A stretch of 64,000 nt of DNA, taken from the NCBI GenBank assembly GCA_029378245.1, contig JARKIF010000006.1, forward strand, positions 2,852,001 through 2,916,000. Reading direction: 5' to 3'. Position numbers and translations under genes: made by a program. Source of the stretch: Roridomyces roridus (taxonomy: Eukaryota > Basidiomycota > Agaricomycetes > Agaricales > Mycenaceae). This document shows positions 21,948-34,238 of the stretch, one piece after another; the stretch's first letter is position 1, and each line of letters starts with the position of its first letter. Under the pieces are notes generated by a model that worked only from the letters and a program-made list of their open reading frames with translations, searched no databases and was not told the origin of the DNA.

Positions 21948-23915
21948 GCAGAATCACAGTCTATGGCCTGAAATGAACAGATCAAATACCTCGGGTACTT
22001 CAGACGTTAATTTGCGATTTTTACAGAGTCCGTACAATGTATCAAATCATGGCCTCTTCGGTGAAAATCAGGAACAATTCCGCTGAATTGGTGAAGCCGA
22101 AATCATGGGAGAAACACATGAAAATCAGGGAGCAAGATGGAAATGAACATTGATCGAGCCAGGGTCTTCTTCGATCAACCTATACCCCGTCTGGACGTCC
22201 CTTGACGACCGCGCTGTTGCACAGTGAGATATTTGCACGGAGAAGGACTTGGGAAAGTTGTGGGAAGGCCGGTGTGGAGCCATGCTGCGGATGAGGTCAG
22301 TGGTGTCACGTCTGTCACGGCGCTCCACTCCTTCCTCCCAACCCTCATGTCGCCTTCCCCCCCATTCTTCAATGTACCTCTCCTCCACTCTCTTCTCCCC
22401 AGGAGCCCCCTGTCGACAGTACTTCATTGCAATATCAACGTCTGGACCCTTTGATGCCCTTCCACTCTGCACATCATGAACCTCGGACGACAGCTTGAAG
22501 ACAGCACAAGAAGCCGCTGTGGCTGTCTCGACTGAGTGTAGGGCTTGGTTCTTGGGACCCAGTGTTCCAATCACTGTTGACCTCAGGTGCGTCACGAGCT
22601 CATCCTGCTACGATCTGTTGACCGGATACGAACTTGATGTCCTCAAGCTTCTCGAGTCGATGGCGGGGCCAGAGCTCGCTTCTTTCAGGTATGTGCCCTT
22701 CTATGGCTTTTGTCCTTGAGCTTGATTCCCTCCCCATCTACGACGCCGCTACTGTGGCCTCCCACTGCTTGAGGTGTGTACTAGTGTACACCTTCGAGCC
22801 GCATTCTGATCTGACATCCAGCCGCAGGTTGATCTTTTCGAATCCGGTGATGCGTGTGTGGCTCTTGAGTCCCGGTGGTGGTGGAAGCAATAGCGGGCGG
22901 GCTGCTGGTAGCACTTCCTTGTATTAGCTACATTACTTTGAAATTCATATTCCTTTCATCCGAAATTCAGTCCCTCAGGAATAGTATTCATTAGGAAGCT
23001 GCATTGCTCAAATCAAACCCACTCAGTTCCCAGTCATTTTCATGTCATGGGAACATGAATTCGGTACATGAAAACGTCGAAAACGGACATGAATTGGTTA
23101 TTCACATTTCATGGAGGAGGAGGTGATTTTCGACCACCCTCACGTGAGTTTCATGGCATCGGTGCATGATTTGGGGGTACCCGGGGTACATGAAAATCAT
23201 GTCCCCCGGGTCTCACAGTGAGAGGCCCGATGGGCAAGGGAGGCGCCGAAGTCGAGAGGGCGCGATTAATCGAGGGCGGGAGGAAGGGCGGAGTGTTTCC
23301 TGCCGACGACAAGAGACTCGCTGGCAGTTTCGATTTGGTGGAGGACGGCTGGCGGTTGGTGCAGACTCGCAGCAGGGTGTTGCAGCGGTCTCTCAACGGC
23401 TGGCGGGATGGCATAGTGAAATGAAGGAATGTGGCAGTCGAGGTGGAATGTGAGAGAATGTGAACGAGCGCGGCTCGAGGGTGTGGACGGGACTTGCAGG
23501 CAGGCAAGACTGGAAGTCGTACTCAAAGAGCCGCAGTTTTATAGTGTTTCGGAGTTCAAAGCGCGACGGGTCCATTGTCCGGGAGACAAAGAAAGTGGGC
23601 GGGATTGTACGACAAAGCGGCCGAGCGGAGGATCGCCAGGGTTACTTCATGCTCTTTGAGGAGATGCATGTTGAGTTCTGAAAGAGCGAAATACAACAGA
23701 TTACATTGATGCCCTCTTTGTTCCTTTGTTCGAGTCTATCTTTTGGCCATACATCTGCATATATTTTTCACGGCCGAACCAGGCATAATTGCTTTCAGAA
23801 AGAGTCCTGGCGGTCAGTACATACATCGGATAAGCACTAAAGCACGTGACCGTGTTTTTATGATCGGCCGATTCATCCGACCTGAAAGAAATGCCTTTGA
23901 CTCGAAATTTCTGCC
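21948..23915. other. Gene-poor stretch upstream of LYS2
   Basis: Several frames of 60-156 codons lie on both strands, none with recognisable domains or splice-linked continuation. Between about 22060 and 23220 there are several short CATGAA/TTCATG words on both strands. The last part must hold the LYS2 promoter. Nothing further is supported. Confidence 0.4.
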
Positions 23916-26900
23916 ATGTCGAGGCTCGCTCGAGTAGTGGGTCGACTGCAGAATTTGCCCTCGATCGCGCTCCCGACAGACTATCCAAGGCCATCCGGTG
24001 CAAACAAATTAGTCGAGGCTGCTCACCTCGCCCAACTCGATGACCGCACCTCGACTGCCCTGCTCAAACTCGCTCTCCACAGCGATGAGAGTGCCCCCTC
24101 GGCATTCCATCTGCTGCTGGCCGCATTCACCGTCCTGTTGCATCGCTACACCGGTGACACCGACCTTGTCATTGGCTCATCATCACCGACTGCCCGCGAC
24201 CCCTTGGTTCTCCGTCTATCCGTAGACCCGACAGAACCATTCTGGGACATCGTTAGACGCGTACAGGACGTCGAGAAGGAGGCCGAGTCCGATTCTGTTC
24301 CCTTTGAAGCCCTCACCAGGGAGCTCAACAAAAACAAGGACGAATCGCTCGCCGTCCCTGTTTTCCGCGTCCGCTTCTTCGATGAGACGGATGAACCGAC
24401 GGAGAACTTTATTCGTTCCACCAGCTTGACTTCAGACCTCACCGTCTTTGTCACACGACCACTCGCCTCCACCCGAGCCTCGTTGGCGCCCCAGATATCG
24501 CTGCGGATACTCTACAACTCGCTGCTATTCGCCCCAGCCCGGATAGTTTCCATCATCGAACAGCTGTCCGTGCTGCTCCAGAAGGTCGCAGTGGCCCCCC
24601 TCTCGCCTGTCGGCTCAGTCCCACTATTAACGCCCTCGCAACGCGAAAAACTGCCCGATCCCGTCGGTGATCTCGATTGGTGCGGCTGGAAAGGCGCCAT
24701 CACGGATGTCTTCTCCCGCAACGCCCGCGAGTTCCCCGATCGTCCTTGCGTCGTGCAGAGCGTCCCTGCGTCCTCGCTTTCTGATGTCCAGGAGAAGATT
24801 ACCTTTTCGTACGGTGCCATCCGCCACGCCTCGAATATTCTTGCCCACCACCTCATCAAAGGCGGCGTGCAGCGCGAAGAAGTCGTCATGGTCTACGCAC
24901 ACCGTTCAGTCGACCTCGTCGTAGCTGTGATGGCCGTTCTCAAGGCGGGCGCTACCTTCTCCGTCATCGATCCTGCCTACCCGCCCTCGCGCCAGGTTTT
25001 GTATCTCGAAGTCGCGCAGCCGCGCGGCCTTGTGGTACTCAAAGGCGCAGGCAACATCAGCCCCACCGTGCGCGAGTTCCTCAGCACGGATCTTAAAATC
25101 CGTGTCGAGGTACCGGCAGTGGAGGTGCTTCCCACCGGGGAAATATTCGGCGGCATTCTCGAAGGCCAGGGTGGAGAGGACGTGTTGAAATCGCATGCCA
25201 ACCTGGGGAGCACGGATCCAAACGTCACTCTTGGTCCAGATAGTATCGGGACGTTGTCTTTCACGACAGGGAGTACGGGCATTCCCAAAGGCGTCAAGGG
25301 CAGGCATTTCAGTTTGACGCATTTCTTCCCGTGGATGGGCGAGCGGTTCGGCTTGAGTGGGGATTCCAAGTTTACAATGCTCAGCGGTATCGCACATGAC
25401 CCCATTCAGCGCGATAGTAAGTTATCCATTCTATAATTTGTTTTTTTCTGACAAAATTCTAGTGTTTACGCCCCTCTTCTTTGGTGCTCAACTACACGTC
25501 CCCACCGCGGATGATATTGGTATCCCCGGTCGCCTCGCAGAGTGGATGGCCTTATCCGGTGTGACCATAACGCACCTCACACCCGCTATGGGCCAACTCC
25601 TCTCCGCCCAAGCAACGGCCCAAATCCCAACCCTCGCCAACGCGTTCTTCGTTGGCGACGTGCTAACCAAACGCGACTGCCTGCGTCTCCAGGCGCTCGC
25701 CGCAAACGTTCGGATCATCAACATGTACGGAACGACCGAGACGCAGCGCGCTGTATCCTACTTTGCGATTCCCCCAGTGAGCGAGGACCCGACGTTCCTG
25801 GCTACGCAGAAGGATATCATGCCTGCGGGTTCAGGGATGATTGACGTACAGCTTCTTGTGGTGAATCGGAATGATAGGACTGTGCCTTGTGCCGTTGGCG
25901 AGGTGGGGGAGATTTACGTCCGGTCGGGGGGACTGGCGGAAGGGTACCTTGATTCTGCGGCGACCAAGGAAAAGTTTGTGGAGAATTGGTTCGCTTCTTC
26001 TGCCACGGCGGCGAGGAGGGATACGATTCGGCACCCGGCTGCGAATGGGCTACCTGGACCCGAGGCGCGGTATTGGAAGGGCGTGAGGGACCGGATGTAT
26101 CGTTCCGGGGACCTGGGACGATATATGCCGGATGGGATGGTGGAGTGTACCGGCCGGGCGGACGACCAGGTCAAGATTCGTGGGTTCCGCATCGAGTTGG
26201 GGGAGATTGACACGCATTTGAGTCAACATGCGCTCGTGAGGGAGAATGTTACGCTGGTTAGGCGTGATAAGGATGAGGAGAAGATTCTTGTCAGCTATTT
26301 CGTGCCGCTGGATGGGCCGGCGTTGAACGATTATGCGAGTGAGGTCACGGATGGGGAGGAGGACAAGGGGTTGGTGCAGGGAATCAAGAAGTATCGCAGG
26401 TTAATCAAGGATATCCGCGAGCATTTGAAGAAGAAGCTGCCGAGTTATAGTGTGCCCTCACGTATGTCGTTTCTCTTTCACTTTTTCCTATTCTTATTTT
26501 TCTTTTTTGATAGTTTTCGTTCCTCTTCGCCGCATGCCGCTCAATCCCAACGGCAAGATCGACAAACCGGCGTTGCCGTTCCCTGACACCGCCCAAGCAG
26601 CAGCTAATACGTCTGGTTCCTCCGGGCGCAACACGACGGAGGATACCGTTCGCCAGATTTGGGCATCACTCCTCCCGAATCCACCCCCGACTATTCCGTC
26701 CGACGAGAGCTTCTTTGATCTCGGGGGGCACTCGATCCTCGCTACGCGGCTCATATTTGAGATTCGCAAGGCATTTGTGATTGACGCGCCGCTTGGGCTT
26801 GTATTTGACCGGCCGACTGTGGCGGGGCTCGTCGAGGCGATTGAGACGCTGAGGAATGCGGATTTGGGCTTGTCGTCTGCGCCTGCGCCTGTATCTGCTT

Positions 26901-28354
26901 CTGCAGCGAATACTCAGCCTGCTCAAAGTGCAGCAGCGCTCGAATACGGGGATGATCTCGAGCAGCTGCTTCCTCATCTGCAGGAATCCTACCCCGCGTT
27001 GCCGGTGGATTATGGTGTCAAACCGTTGACGATATTCCTAACTGGAGCGACGGGTTTCCTTGGGGCGTTTATACTCAAGGATCTGCTTGTGCGTGATACG
27101 AGGGTGGGGAAGGTGGTGTGTCTTGTCCGGGCAGAGGACGAGGAGAAGGGGATGGAGAGGCTCAGGGCGGGGGCGAAGGATCGGGGGTGCTGGGACGAGG
27201 AGTGGGTGAGCAGCGGGAGGGTGGAGGTTGTTGCGGGTGATTTGGCCGTCGAGTTCTTTGGCTTGGGTAAAGACAAGTGGGCAAAGGTCGCGGAGGAAGC
27301 GGATGCGGTTATTCATAACGGTGCTCTCGTGAGTCGATTTCCATTTTGTTGGAGCCATTTTTCGACGTTGGGCAGGTCCATTGGGTGTACCCATACGACA
27401 AGCTTCGCTCGGCGAACGTTCTGGCCACGCTGACCGCAATTGATTTCGCGTCGACGGGCAAGCAGAAGCACTTCGTGTTTGTTTCGTCGACGTCTGCGAT
27501 CGATTCGGAGCATTATGTGCAGCTTTCGGATTCGTTGACCAGCGGACATTCCAAGTATCGGGGTGTACCGGAGAACGATAACCTCGAGGGCGCGAGGGGG
27601 AGTTTGAAGACTGGGTATGGGCAAACTAAGTGGGTATCGGAAAAGTTGTTGTCCGAGGCGGGTAAGCGGGGGCTGCGGGGGCATATTGTGAGGCCGGGCT
27701 ATGTTGTTGGTGATTCTTCCACGGCTGGTGAGTTTGATTTCATCTTTCATCTTGCACGACATGCTTAAAACGAATGCAGTTACGAACACCGACGACTTTA
27801 TCTGGCGGCTTGTCAAGGGATGCATTCAACTGGGTCTTGTGCCCGACATCAACAATACGATAAACATGGTACCCGTGGACCACGTCGCGCGGTGTACTAC
27901 GCTCGCAGCCATCGCCCCTCTTCCTAGTGCTCCGCTCTCAGTGCTGCACATCACCGCGCGACCGCTGCCCACCTACAACGGCCTCCTCGGTCCCCTCGCG
28001 CAGTACGGTTTCAGCACGTCGCAGTGCGAGTACATCGTCTGGCGGCGTCGGCTCGAGCAGCATGTGATGGAGACGCAGGACAACGCGCTGTTCCCGCTAC
28101 TGCACTTTGTGCTCGATGACCTGCCTACGAGCACCAAGTCACCGGAATTAGACGATGCGAATACGGTGGCGCTGCTTACCGCGCAGGGTGAGGCGCCGGA
28201 TAGCACGGTCGGGGAGGAGTTGATGGGCAAGTACCTTGCGTGGCTGGTGCGTGCTGGGTTCCTTCCGGCGCCTACGGAAGCGGCTCCGAAAAAAGTGCTC
28301 CCTGATTTGGGAGAGGGTGTCGTCATCAAGGCTGCTGGGCGCAGTGGAAACTGA
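23916..28354 (+). CDS. LYS2: L-2-aminoadipate reductase, large subunit
   Basis: NRPS-like enzyme that adenylates alpha-aminoadipate, loads it on a carrier domain and reduces it to the semialdehyde, a committed step of fungal lysine synthesis. Five exons join in frame: 23916-25416, 25463-26461, 26514-27328, 27376-27727 and 27780-28354 (1413 residues, close to the usual length of about 1400). Domains in order: condensation-like N-terminal region starting [20 protein letters not shown]; adenylation with [20 protein letters not shown] (about residues 445-465), [30 protein letters not shown] and [13 protein letters not shown]; carrier domain with FFDLGGHSI, where the Ser takes the phosphopantetheine; NAD(P)H-dependent thioester reductase with LTGATGFLG (about residue 1020) and the [12 protein letters not shown] active-site region. 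It lies tail to tail with LYS9. Confidence 0.97.
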
Positions 28355-28464
28355 AATTTAGATTTCTTGGTTTGTAGTGTACGATAGTTACAAAAAACTG
28401 CTCAAAAGAGATCAGCGTAGCTCTCGCGTGAGGGTACGAAGAAGAGTGTACGTGTCTTTGTTGG

Positions 28465-28794
28465 TCACGAGTGGGTCACCGCGCGCTTTATCTTGCGCCG
28501 GGGCTGGGAGTCTACGACGGGCTTGATTAAGGTGGTATTCCGCCGCTCCTCCATGGCCTTCAGTGATTCAGTCCAGAGACGTAGGGTATATGTCTGGAGA
28601 TCGCGGGAGTAGATGGCGATGGCAAGACTCGCGCCGTCGTCGTTGTCTTTGTCGACCTCGACCTCGTCTGGTGGGCGAGCCGCCTGGGTCATGGCTTCGG
28701 TGAAGGGAATCGGAAATGAAATTCGCGGAAGGACTCTTATAGCCCCGGGTGCGGCGCGGTTCAAGCAAAGCAACCGGAGCTTGTTCTGATTCAT
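28465..28794 (-). CDS. Small unknown protein, 109 residues
   Basis: A minus-strand frame between LYS2 and LYS9. It contains a regular-looking segment, GASLAIAIYSRDLQTYTLRL, preceded by an acidic patch (DEVEVDKDNDDG), and ends with a basic tail. No family is recognised. It could be a genuine small gene in the gap or a chance frame. Confidence 0.35.
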   Translation of the reverse strand: MNQNKLRLLCLNRAAPGAIRVLPRISFPIPFTEAMTQAARPPDEVEVDKDNDDGASLAIAIYSRDLQTYTLRLWTESLKAMEERRNTTLIKPVVDSQPRRKIKRAVTHS

Positions 28795-29292
28795 GTGTTC
28801 GCGGGACGCGTTATCCTCTCTCCCACTCCACAGCTGTAGCTGATAACATTAACCGCCGAAGAAAGATGATAATATCGCGCGCGACGAGGAAGTTTTGGTA
28901 GTTTGTGTTGCATAGCGTTCGGTAGCCTGTTTTGCGAGCGGTAGTCTGAGATCTCAGCAGCCATGGAAAGGTCACGGTGCCGGGGAGCAAGATGAAATAT
29001 TACGGTGTTTTGTTTTTGATGGTAGATCTACTTTGGATCTTGGACTACTCCACCGTGTGCCTGGTTCGCTTCGCCAACTCCTCCGCTCCACTGTCCAGGG
29101 TCGTGTAGGAGTCGTGTACCGTCGCGCTACCGTCGCCTCACCAGTCGCCACTCTGGCGGACGATGACATCACTCGCGAGATGAACGTGGTATCTTGGGCC
29201 GCGGCTTTGAGGCATACCTCGGACGGTTCCTGTTCAAGTCTCTGTGACCGCAAGCTACCAGCAATGCCAATATTTTCAACAACAAATTTTCG

Positions 29293-30859
29293 CTACAGAA
29301 CCCTCTCAACGAGTAGGAGACCCTCGCCATCCAATAGTTCTCGAATCGGATCGCAATATTCCTTGGTGTACGGCGCATGGATGCCTGGGGTGCTGAAAAC
29401 GCCATCCAGGACCAACTGACACGCAATCCCACACGGCACACCGACGGTCCTCGCCATGGCGGAAGTGCCCCCGGGTGTACCGTACTCTTCGAGCGTCGCA
29501 ACGATAGTTTCCTGAAGTAGCCATGGTCGGACTCGCGTGGAAATTCAAGAAAGGAAGAATCAAGTCCCACGCACCTGTTTGCCATCGGCCCACTCGACGC
29601 CGTATTTTTGCTCCATGAGGATCAGGTCGCGTTCGCCGGGTTGGTACTGCATGAGGGCCTCCAACCGCGCGCAGAGGGTGTCGAGAAGAGTGCCTCTACT
29701 CACGACGAGCTTCTCGCTGGAGAAGAGGCCCACCCACCGCATTGCTGCAAGGATACGCTCTTCCTCTGCAGTGGAGGGAAATGTGCATAGCTGGACGATT
29801 CGAGCTACCAATGCACTAGGAGGCTGGTATCAGCGAGAGGTCACTGCTGGACACTACCAACTCACCTTTCGTCACTCCCACTGGCTCCACAGGCACGCTG
29901 TGTCGCCTCTGCCCACGTCAGCCCATCCACGAGCCAGTCCTTCACATCCGTTGCGAGCCACCCGAGCTTGATTAGCGCAGCCATGAACGCGGGAAACCCC
30001 GCATAGCGGAGTGTGCCACGGACGACGGTATGTGCCTCGGGTATGCGGTAAAACTCGCGGAACGGGACCGAGTCGCGATTCGGGAACATTTCGAGGGCGT
30101 GTGGGAATCCAGAGATGGTCGTGGGCTGCGCGCGTGCCATGAGGTCTGCACCGGCGATTTCGACCACGGACCCAGAGGACAGGAAGGATGAAGAATTCAA
30201 GTGGGCTAATAAAACTCCGCGCGGGGACCAAGAGAATTTGTATTGGAGCGGATTCGTGGAGGCGCATTCTGGAGCTGGGAAGGCACCGCAGGAGAGGTGG
30301 AACTCTTTTACCTGCCAGGTGTCTCAGGAAGGAGCGGCAAAGGTGAGAGTATAGACCCACTTTACCGCCTTTAGCGTGCACCTCGTCGATGATTTTGACT
30401 GCATATAGGTGGTCGATCCCGGGGTCCAGCCCAGCCTCGTTCAGCACGACGATACCCGCGTCCCGAGCAGCAGTATCGAGGGCTTGTATTGCGGGGGAGA
30501 TGTAGGAGGTCGTGACGACATGCGTCTTCCCCTTGATCGCAGCCTGTATGACGGTCGCGTGGTATATGTATGGAACGAGCGAGATGACCAGGTCGTGTGC
30601 GGCGACGGCTGCTTCGAGCTCAGTTGTATCTGCTGCTGCGACGTCCAGTACCAGGGGCGTGGCGCGTGGGATTGAAGAGCAGAAGGCGGAGGCGGAGGCC
30701 GAGGTGCGACAAGCTGGGTGAGAAGCGCGTCAGTTGGATAATACTAAGATGGGAAGACTTGGGCTTGCCGACGGTCAGGGTGTTGGAAGGGTTACGTGCA
30801 AGATATTCTGCACAGGGTCCCGCGACGAAGCCGCTTCCTAGGAGGAGAATTTTTGGCAT
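29293..30859 (-). CDS. LYS9: Saccharopine dehydrogenase (NADP+, L-glutamate-forming)
   Basis: Saccharopine reductase, condensing aminoadipate semialdehyde with glutamate, the step after LYS2. Five exons join in frame: 30859-30769, 30713-30361, 30311-29866, 29815-29575 and 29511-29293 (449 residues; the yeast enzyme has 446). Exon 1 is the Rossmann start MPKILLLGSGFVAGPCAEYL. Then come HDLVISLVPYIYHATVI, KTHVVTTSYISPAI, GLDPGIDHLYAVKIIDEVH and KEFHLSCGALPAPE. The C-terminus is GTSAMARTVGVPCGIACQL, then GIHAPYTKEYCDPIRELL. Intron 1 (30714-30768) has a GC donor (gcaagc), which is the only donor giving VACRT in frame. Tail to tail with LYS2, 938 bp between the two stop codons. Confidence 0.96.
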
Positions 30860-31151
30860 GGTTAGAGTTACATGTCTCTCATTGGCGGCTTATAAGTTGA
30901 ACCATCAAAATCGAGTCAGAAAAGGATTCCAAATGGGTTGCCGAAGGGAGCTCCGCTGCCTCCGCTGAGTGTCCTTCAGCTTGAGGTACAGGTTGACGAC
31001 TCGCCCATGTTCACTTTTTTTTTGGCTACCTCTTGAGTTTCGGAGGCAATTGTTAAGGAACGGTTTACGCATTCAGGGCTGAACTTCTGCTCCGTACCCT
31101 GCAATTCCAGACCAAGAAGGCTTGACAGAAGAAGGTCCAGACTGAAAGAGA

Positions 31152-31740
31152 CAGTGTCCGCCCTAAGCCTTAAGGCCTTAGAGGTCTTACAGCTAACTGC
31201 ATAATTCTGGAGCACCCGAAAAAAAGGTTTCTAGGCCGTACATGACGTCGACCTTCCTAATGAGGTCCGCACTCCACAGTGTCGACCACTGGGGGTTGTG
31301 GGAGAGCTGTCAAACTGTGAGTGAAGTATTTTCGAGAGCGCTCCAGAATTATGCAGTTAGCTGTAAGCCTTAATAAGGCCTTAAGTTAAGCCTTAGCTTG
31401 GGCCGGTCCAGCAAGTTCAGGCCTTAAGCATCACGTGTCGAGTCTGATCCGGACCCGGCAGAGCTGATGATTGATCGGACCGGGCGGAGTTTGTTTGATG
31501 ATGGCACAGAGGGAAGGCTGTTTGCAGTGGAGATTTACCTTGGCCATGGGGATGTCTGGGGAGAGTAAATCAAGGGTGGACAGTGCATAGTGAAGGTTTT
31601 TCCATAGGCCTTCAGGGTACAAATGAATTTCCTTTTTTGGTCTTAAGGCCTCAGCCCCAGACCTTAGCTTAAGGCCTCAACCTTAAGTTAAGCCTTAACT
31701 TCCCGGAGGGTCGATATTTAAGGCCTTAAGGCGAACACTG
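31152..31740. mobile_element. Non-autonomous hAT-like element
   Basis: 589 bp bounded by CAGTGTCCGCC and, inverted, CAGTGTTCGCC. It is flanked by a perfect 8 bp duplication GAAAGAGA. Both ends are rich in CTTAAGGCC words, as is common for subterminal transposase-binding repeats. No transposase frame is present. A second element (MITE, 31190-31363) sits inside it; without that and its TA duplication the element would be about 413 bp. A truncated copy lies at 20264. It ends 40 bp before the ATG of the DUF7137 gene. Confidence 0.85.
31190..31363. mobile_element. Nested MITE, TA target (mariner/pogo-like)
   Basis: 174 bp with perfect 24 bp terminal inverted repeats (31190-31213 and 31340-31363) beginning CAGCTAACTGCATAAT. 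TA flanks both sides (31188-31189 and 31364-31365). The paralogous element at 20264 has the empty site GTCTTAAGCC, which proves both the insertion and the TA duplication. No coding capacity. A CAG end with a TA target is typical of pogo/Tc1-mariner relatives. Confidence 0.88.
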
Positions 31741-31780
31741 GAAAGAGACGGTCGATTGAAACCGAAAACGGAAATAGCAT

Positions 31781-32736
31781 ATGTCATTTTCTGGTGGCGG
31801 TGCACCCTCCCTCTCCGCACGACGACGACGACCGTCTGACGCTTCGCCCACCATGTCTGCAGCCAACCCTTCCAATTCAGCCAACTCAGCCAACTCAGCC
31901 AACCCGTCCGGTTCTGCCCCAGTCTCGGGTTCCAACGCGGCCTCGGGCTCCAACGTGGCCTCGGGCTCAAACGCGCCCTCGGGCAGCGCGGCACCAGGAT
32001 CAAGCGCAGGGCCCAGCATCGCGCAGACAGACCCTGCTGGAGGCGTCACCATTACCCAGCCTCCTCAGACCGCCACCTCCTTCTACAAAATCGCCCCCAA
32101 CAACCTCATGACCATTGCCTGGAACTTTACCTATGTCATCGCCACCCCGACCAGCCTCACTCTCAGCGCCGTCTGTGCCAACGGCAACACCTACGCTGTC
32201 GGTCCTGACTCCAATGGCCACCTCCCAGGGACAGCGACCTCGGTCGTATGGGACATTTACTCTTACCAGCAGGTGCGTTTCACCGCCAGCACTTTTTTTG
32301 GTGGAACGCGTGATTGATGACGGACGGACGTTAGGCCCATCTCCAAACCCCGTTGCCGCAAGCAACGTGTACGCTACATATGTGGGATGACCGTGGGCCC
32401 GACGCGACCGTTGCGCCTGGTCTGATGAGCCCCAATACTGCCCTCGCATTCGCCCTCTATACTCCCCAAGGGTACACGCCATTAGCAAGTGGTGAGTTTG
32501 ATCGTTCTCTTTTTCGAAGCCGCTCCCGTGGCGACGAACTCGTCGGGGACGTTTTCTTCTCTTTCATCCTGACATGCGCATCATCGGCTGACTTGACTTG
32601 ACTTCCAGGCTGGACCTGCACAGGCTGCAACGCCGGCACGCGGTCGATCGCCGCCCCATCCGCCTTTGCTGGCCTGTTCCTCACGCTTCTCGTCATGCTT
32701 GTTTCCGGCTTCCGTCTCCTCCGGAGCCACGCATGA
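31781..32736 (+). CDS. DUF7137-domain membrane or cell-surface protein
   Basis: Three exons join in frame: 31781-32272, 32335-32491 and 32609-32736 (258 residues). The N-terminus is a Ser/Ala/Asn-rich linker of about 90 residues. The conserved domain follows with GGVTITQPPQTATSFYKIAP, AWNFTYVIATPTSLTLSAVC, PGTATSVVWDIYSYQ, MWDDRGP, LMSPNTALAFALYTPQGYTP and WTCTGCN. It ends in one membrane helix (AFAGLFLTLLVMLVSGFRLL), suggesting a type I or tail-anchored protein. Family members usually carry a signal peptide; none is visible, so either the true start is an upstream exon, possibly displaced by the transposon ending 40 bp upstream, or this copy lacks one. Function unknown. Confidence 0.88.
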
Positions 32737-34238
32737 TTAGGGCATCGTTTCACGGGTTTACGCGGACTCGTCGTATACAGTTTGGTTTTGGTCAGGACAC
32801 TCACGACGCACACGCACGCATCCACGCACCCACGCACGGACTACATACGTAGCTGGTAGTTTTCCATCCTTTTTTCTCGAGTAGTTACTTAGATGTTACT
32901 GTGTTAATTTTGGCGGACTCGATTTAGCCACAGGCTATTAGAAGAGCGGGTCGTCGGCTTGCGTCTGATGGTTTTGCGGGGTGTGTGGAGGAGAGCCTAG
33001 CGAGGAGCTCTGGACCTTGAAAAGAGTCGGCCGTCATCATTTATCATGATCTGCCATCATGATCGTGGCTTTCAGCTCAACATCCACTATGACAGTTCCT
33101 GCGTGTATCTTGCTTCGTCTAGTCTGGTACCAGTCCTCCATTTCTCCCTAATGCTCAAATCGTCAATGGTCTTCCGGGATCTTCTGCCAAAGGACGCTCT
33201 CTCATTCGAATTTCGGAGTCATTATTCGCCGATGCTAGCGCCAGTTCGTTCAAAGTTCATTCAAGTCTCGATACTTACGGCCGTGGACATGCATATGTAT
33301 AGGACAAGATAGTTCACTGGGGTCTTTTTTTCTTGATAATCCGGGAGTGGCTGATTTCTCCACCCGCACTTCTGGGAACAACTACCCGACGTTGTGAGCA
33401 CAAAGTTCCGGATGGATTGCAATACTACTCGAACCGACGGCTATGTATTCGAACTGCACGATTTCCTTCGTGCTCAGGTAACCGATGCTCGCTGTCCCTA
33501 ACAGTACGTGTTTCTGCTCGTTCTCCTCCGCTGCTATGTCTGGCTCTTATAAGTTATAAGGCTCAAACCACCATATCTTTAGCACACGGGAGGCCTTAAA
33601 ATTACTCAATTCCAGTCATAGTCTCACATCTCACCTGCCTGCATTCGTAGGCATACGTCTCTGCTTTCGACTAAAGGGAAGTTCCTACCTCGTTCATTCT
33701 CATGCATTTGACAAATGCGACGGATCTTCTAATATCTTGGGCGAAGTACTACGATGAATACATAGCCTCGTGATTCTCTACCTGCTGCTTCTCAACTGTG
33801 GTATTCGAAATCGAACCATGCGAGTGACTCCAGACCCCGCTCTTTCCTTTGAACGTACTTACATACAGATACTTGCCAACGAACAGTCAATCCCATGATC
33901 CCAATTGAAGCGGTCGGGACTTCGAAATTCCTGCAGTTTATTCCGAGAACTACTATGTAGTTAAGTAGGTCGAATGCGGAGTTGGGGATCTTGTCCGAGC
34001 GAGATGAGGACACGCAAGCGGCAATGTCACTGCTTGGCAGTCGTCTCAATTCTGTGGGTATTAAGGTTTGATTCGGTGTCCGAGTAGGTTGTAATGTTCA
34101 AACTGTACCTGTGAGAAGTACGCGGAATATACAGCAAGAATACTTGTACAACGGGATAAGCTAGTCCGAAAGCCAGCGAGGGCACAAGAAACAACTACAG
34201 GTACAAGATAGTATGTATGTACACCTACAAGAAATTAA
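32737..34238. other. Intergenic, no supported gene
   Basis: Several frames of 85-90 codons on both strands show no domain. It holds the 3' flanks of the DUF7137 gene and of the C2H2 gene. The left part has a microrepeat of CACGCACGCA (around 32810-32840) just before the DUF7137 3' flank ends. Confidence 0.4.

Larger units (their letters stand above)
31144..31748. repeat. 8 bp target duplication flanking hAT-like element
   Basis: GAAAGAGA occurs at 31144-31151 and again at 31741-31748, directly on each side of the element, as expected for hAT-type insertion. Confidence 0.85.

Noticed and set aside
22060..23220. CATGAA-rich words as ends of a large transposon
   Set aside because: The words are short and irregular; no inverted terminal repeat or target duplication could be established.
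31781..32052. Ser/Ala/Asn repeats at the DUF7137 N-terminus as a separate repeat element
   Set aside because: They are in frame with the domain and look like a normal low-complexity linker.
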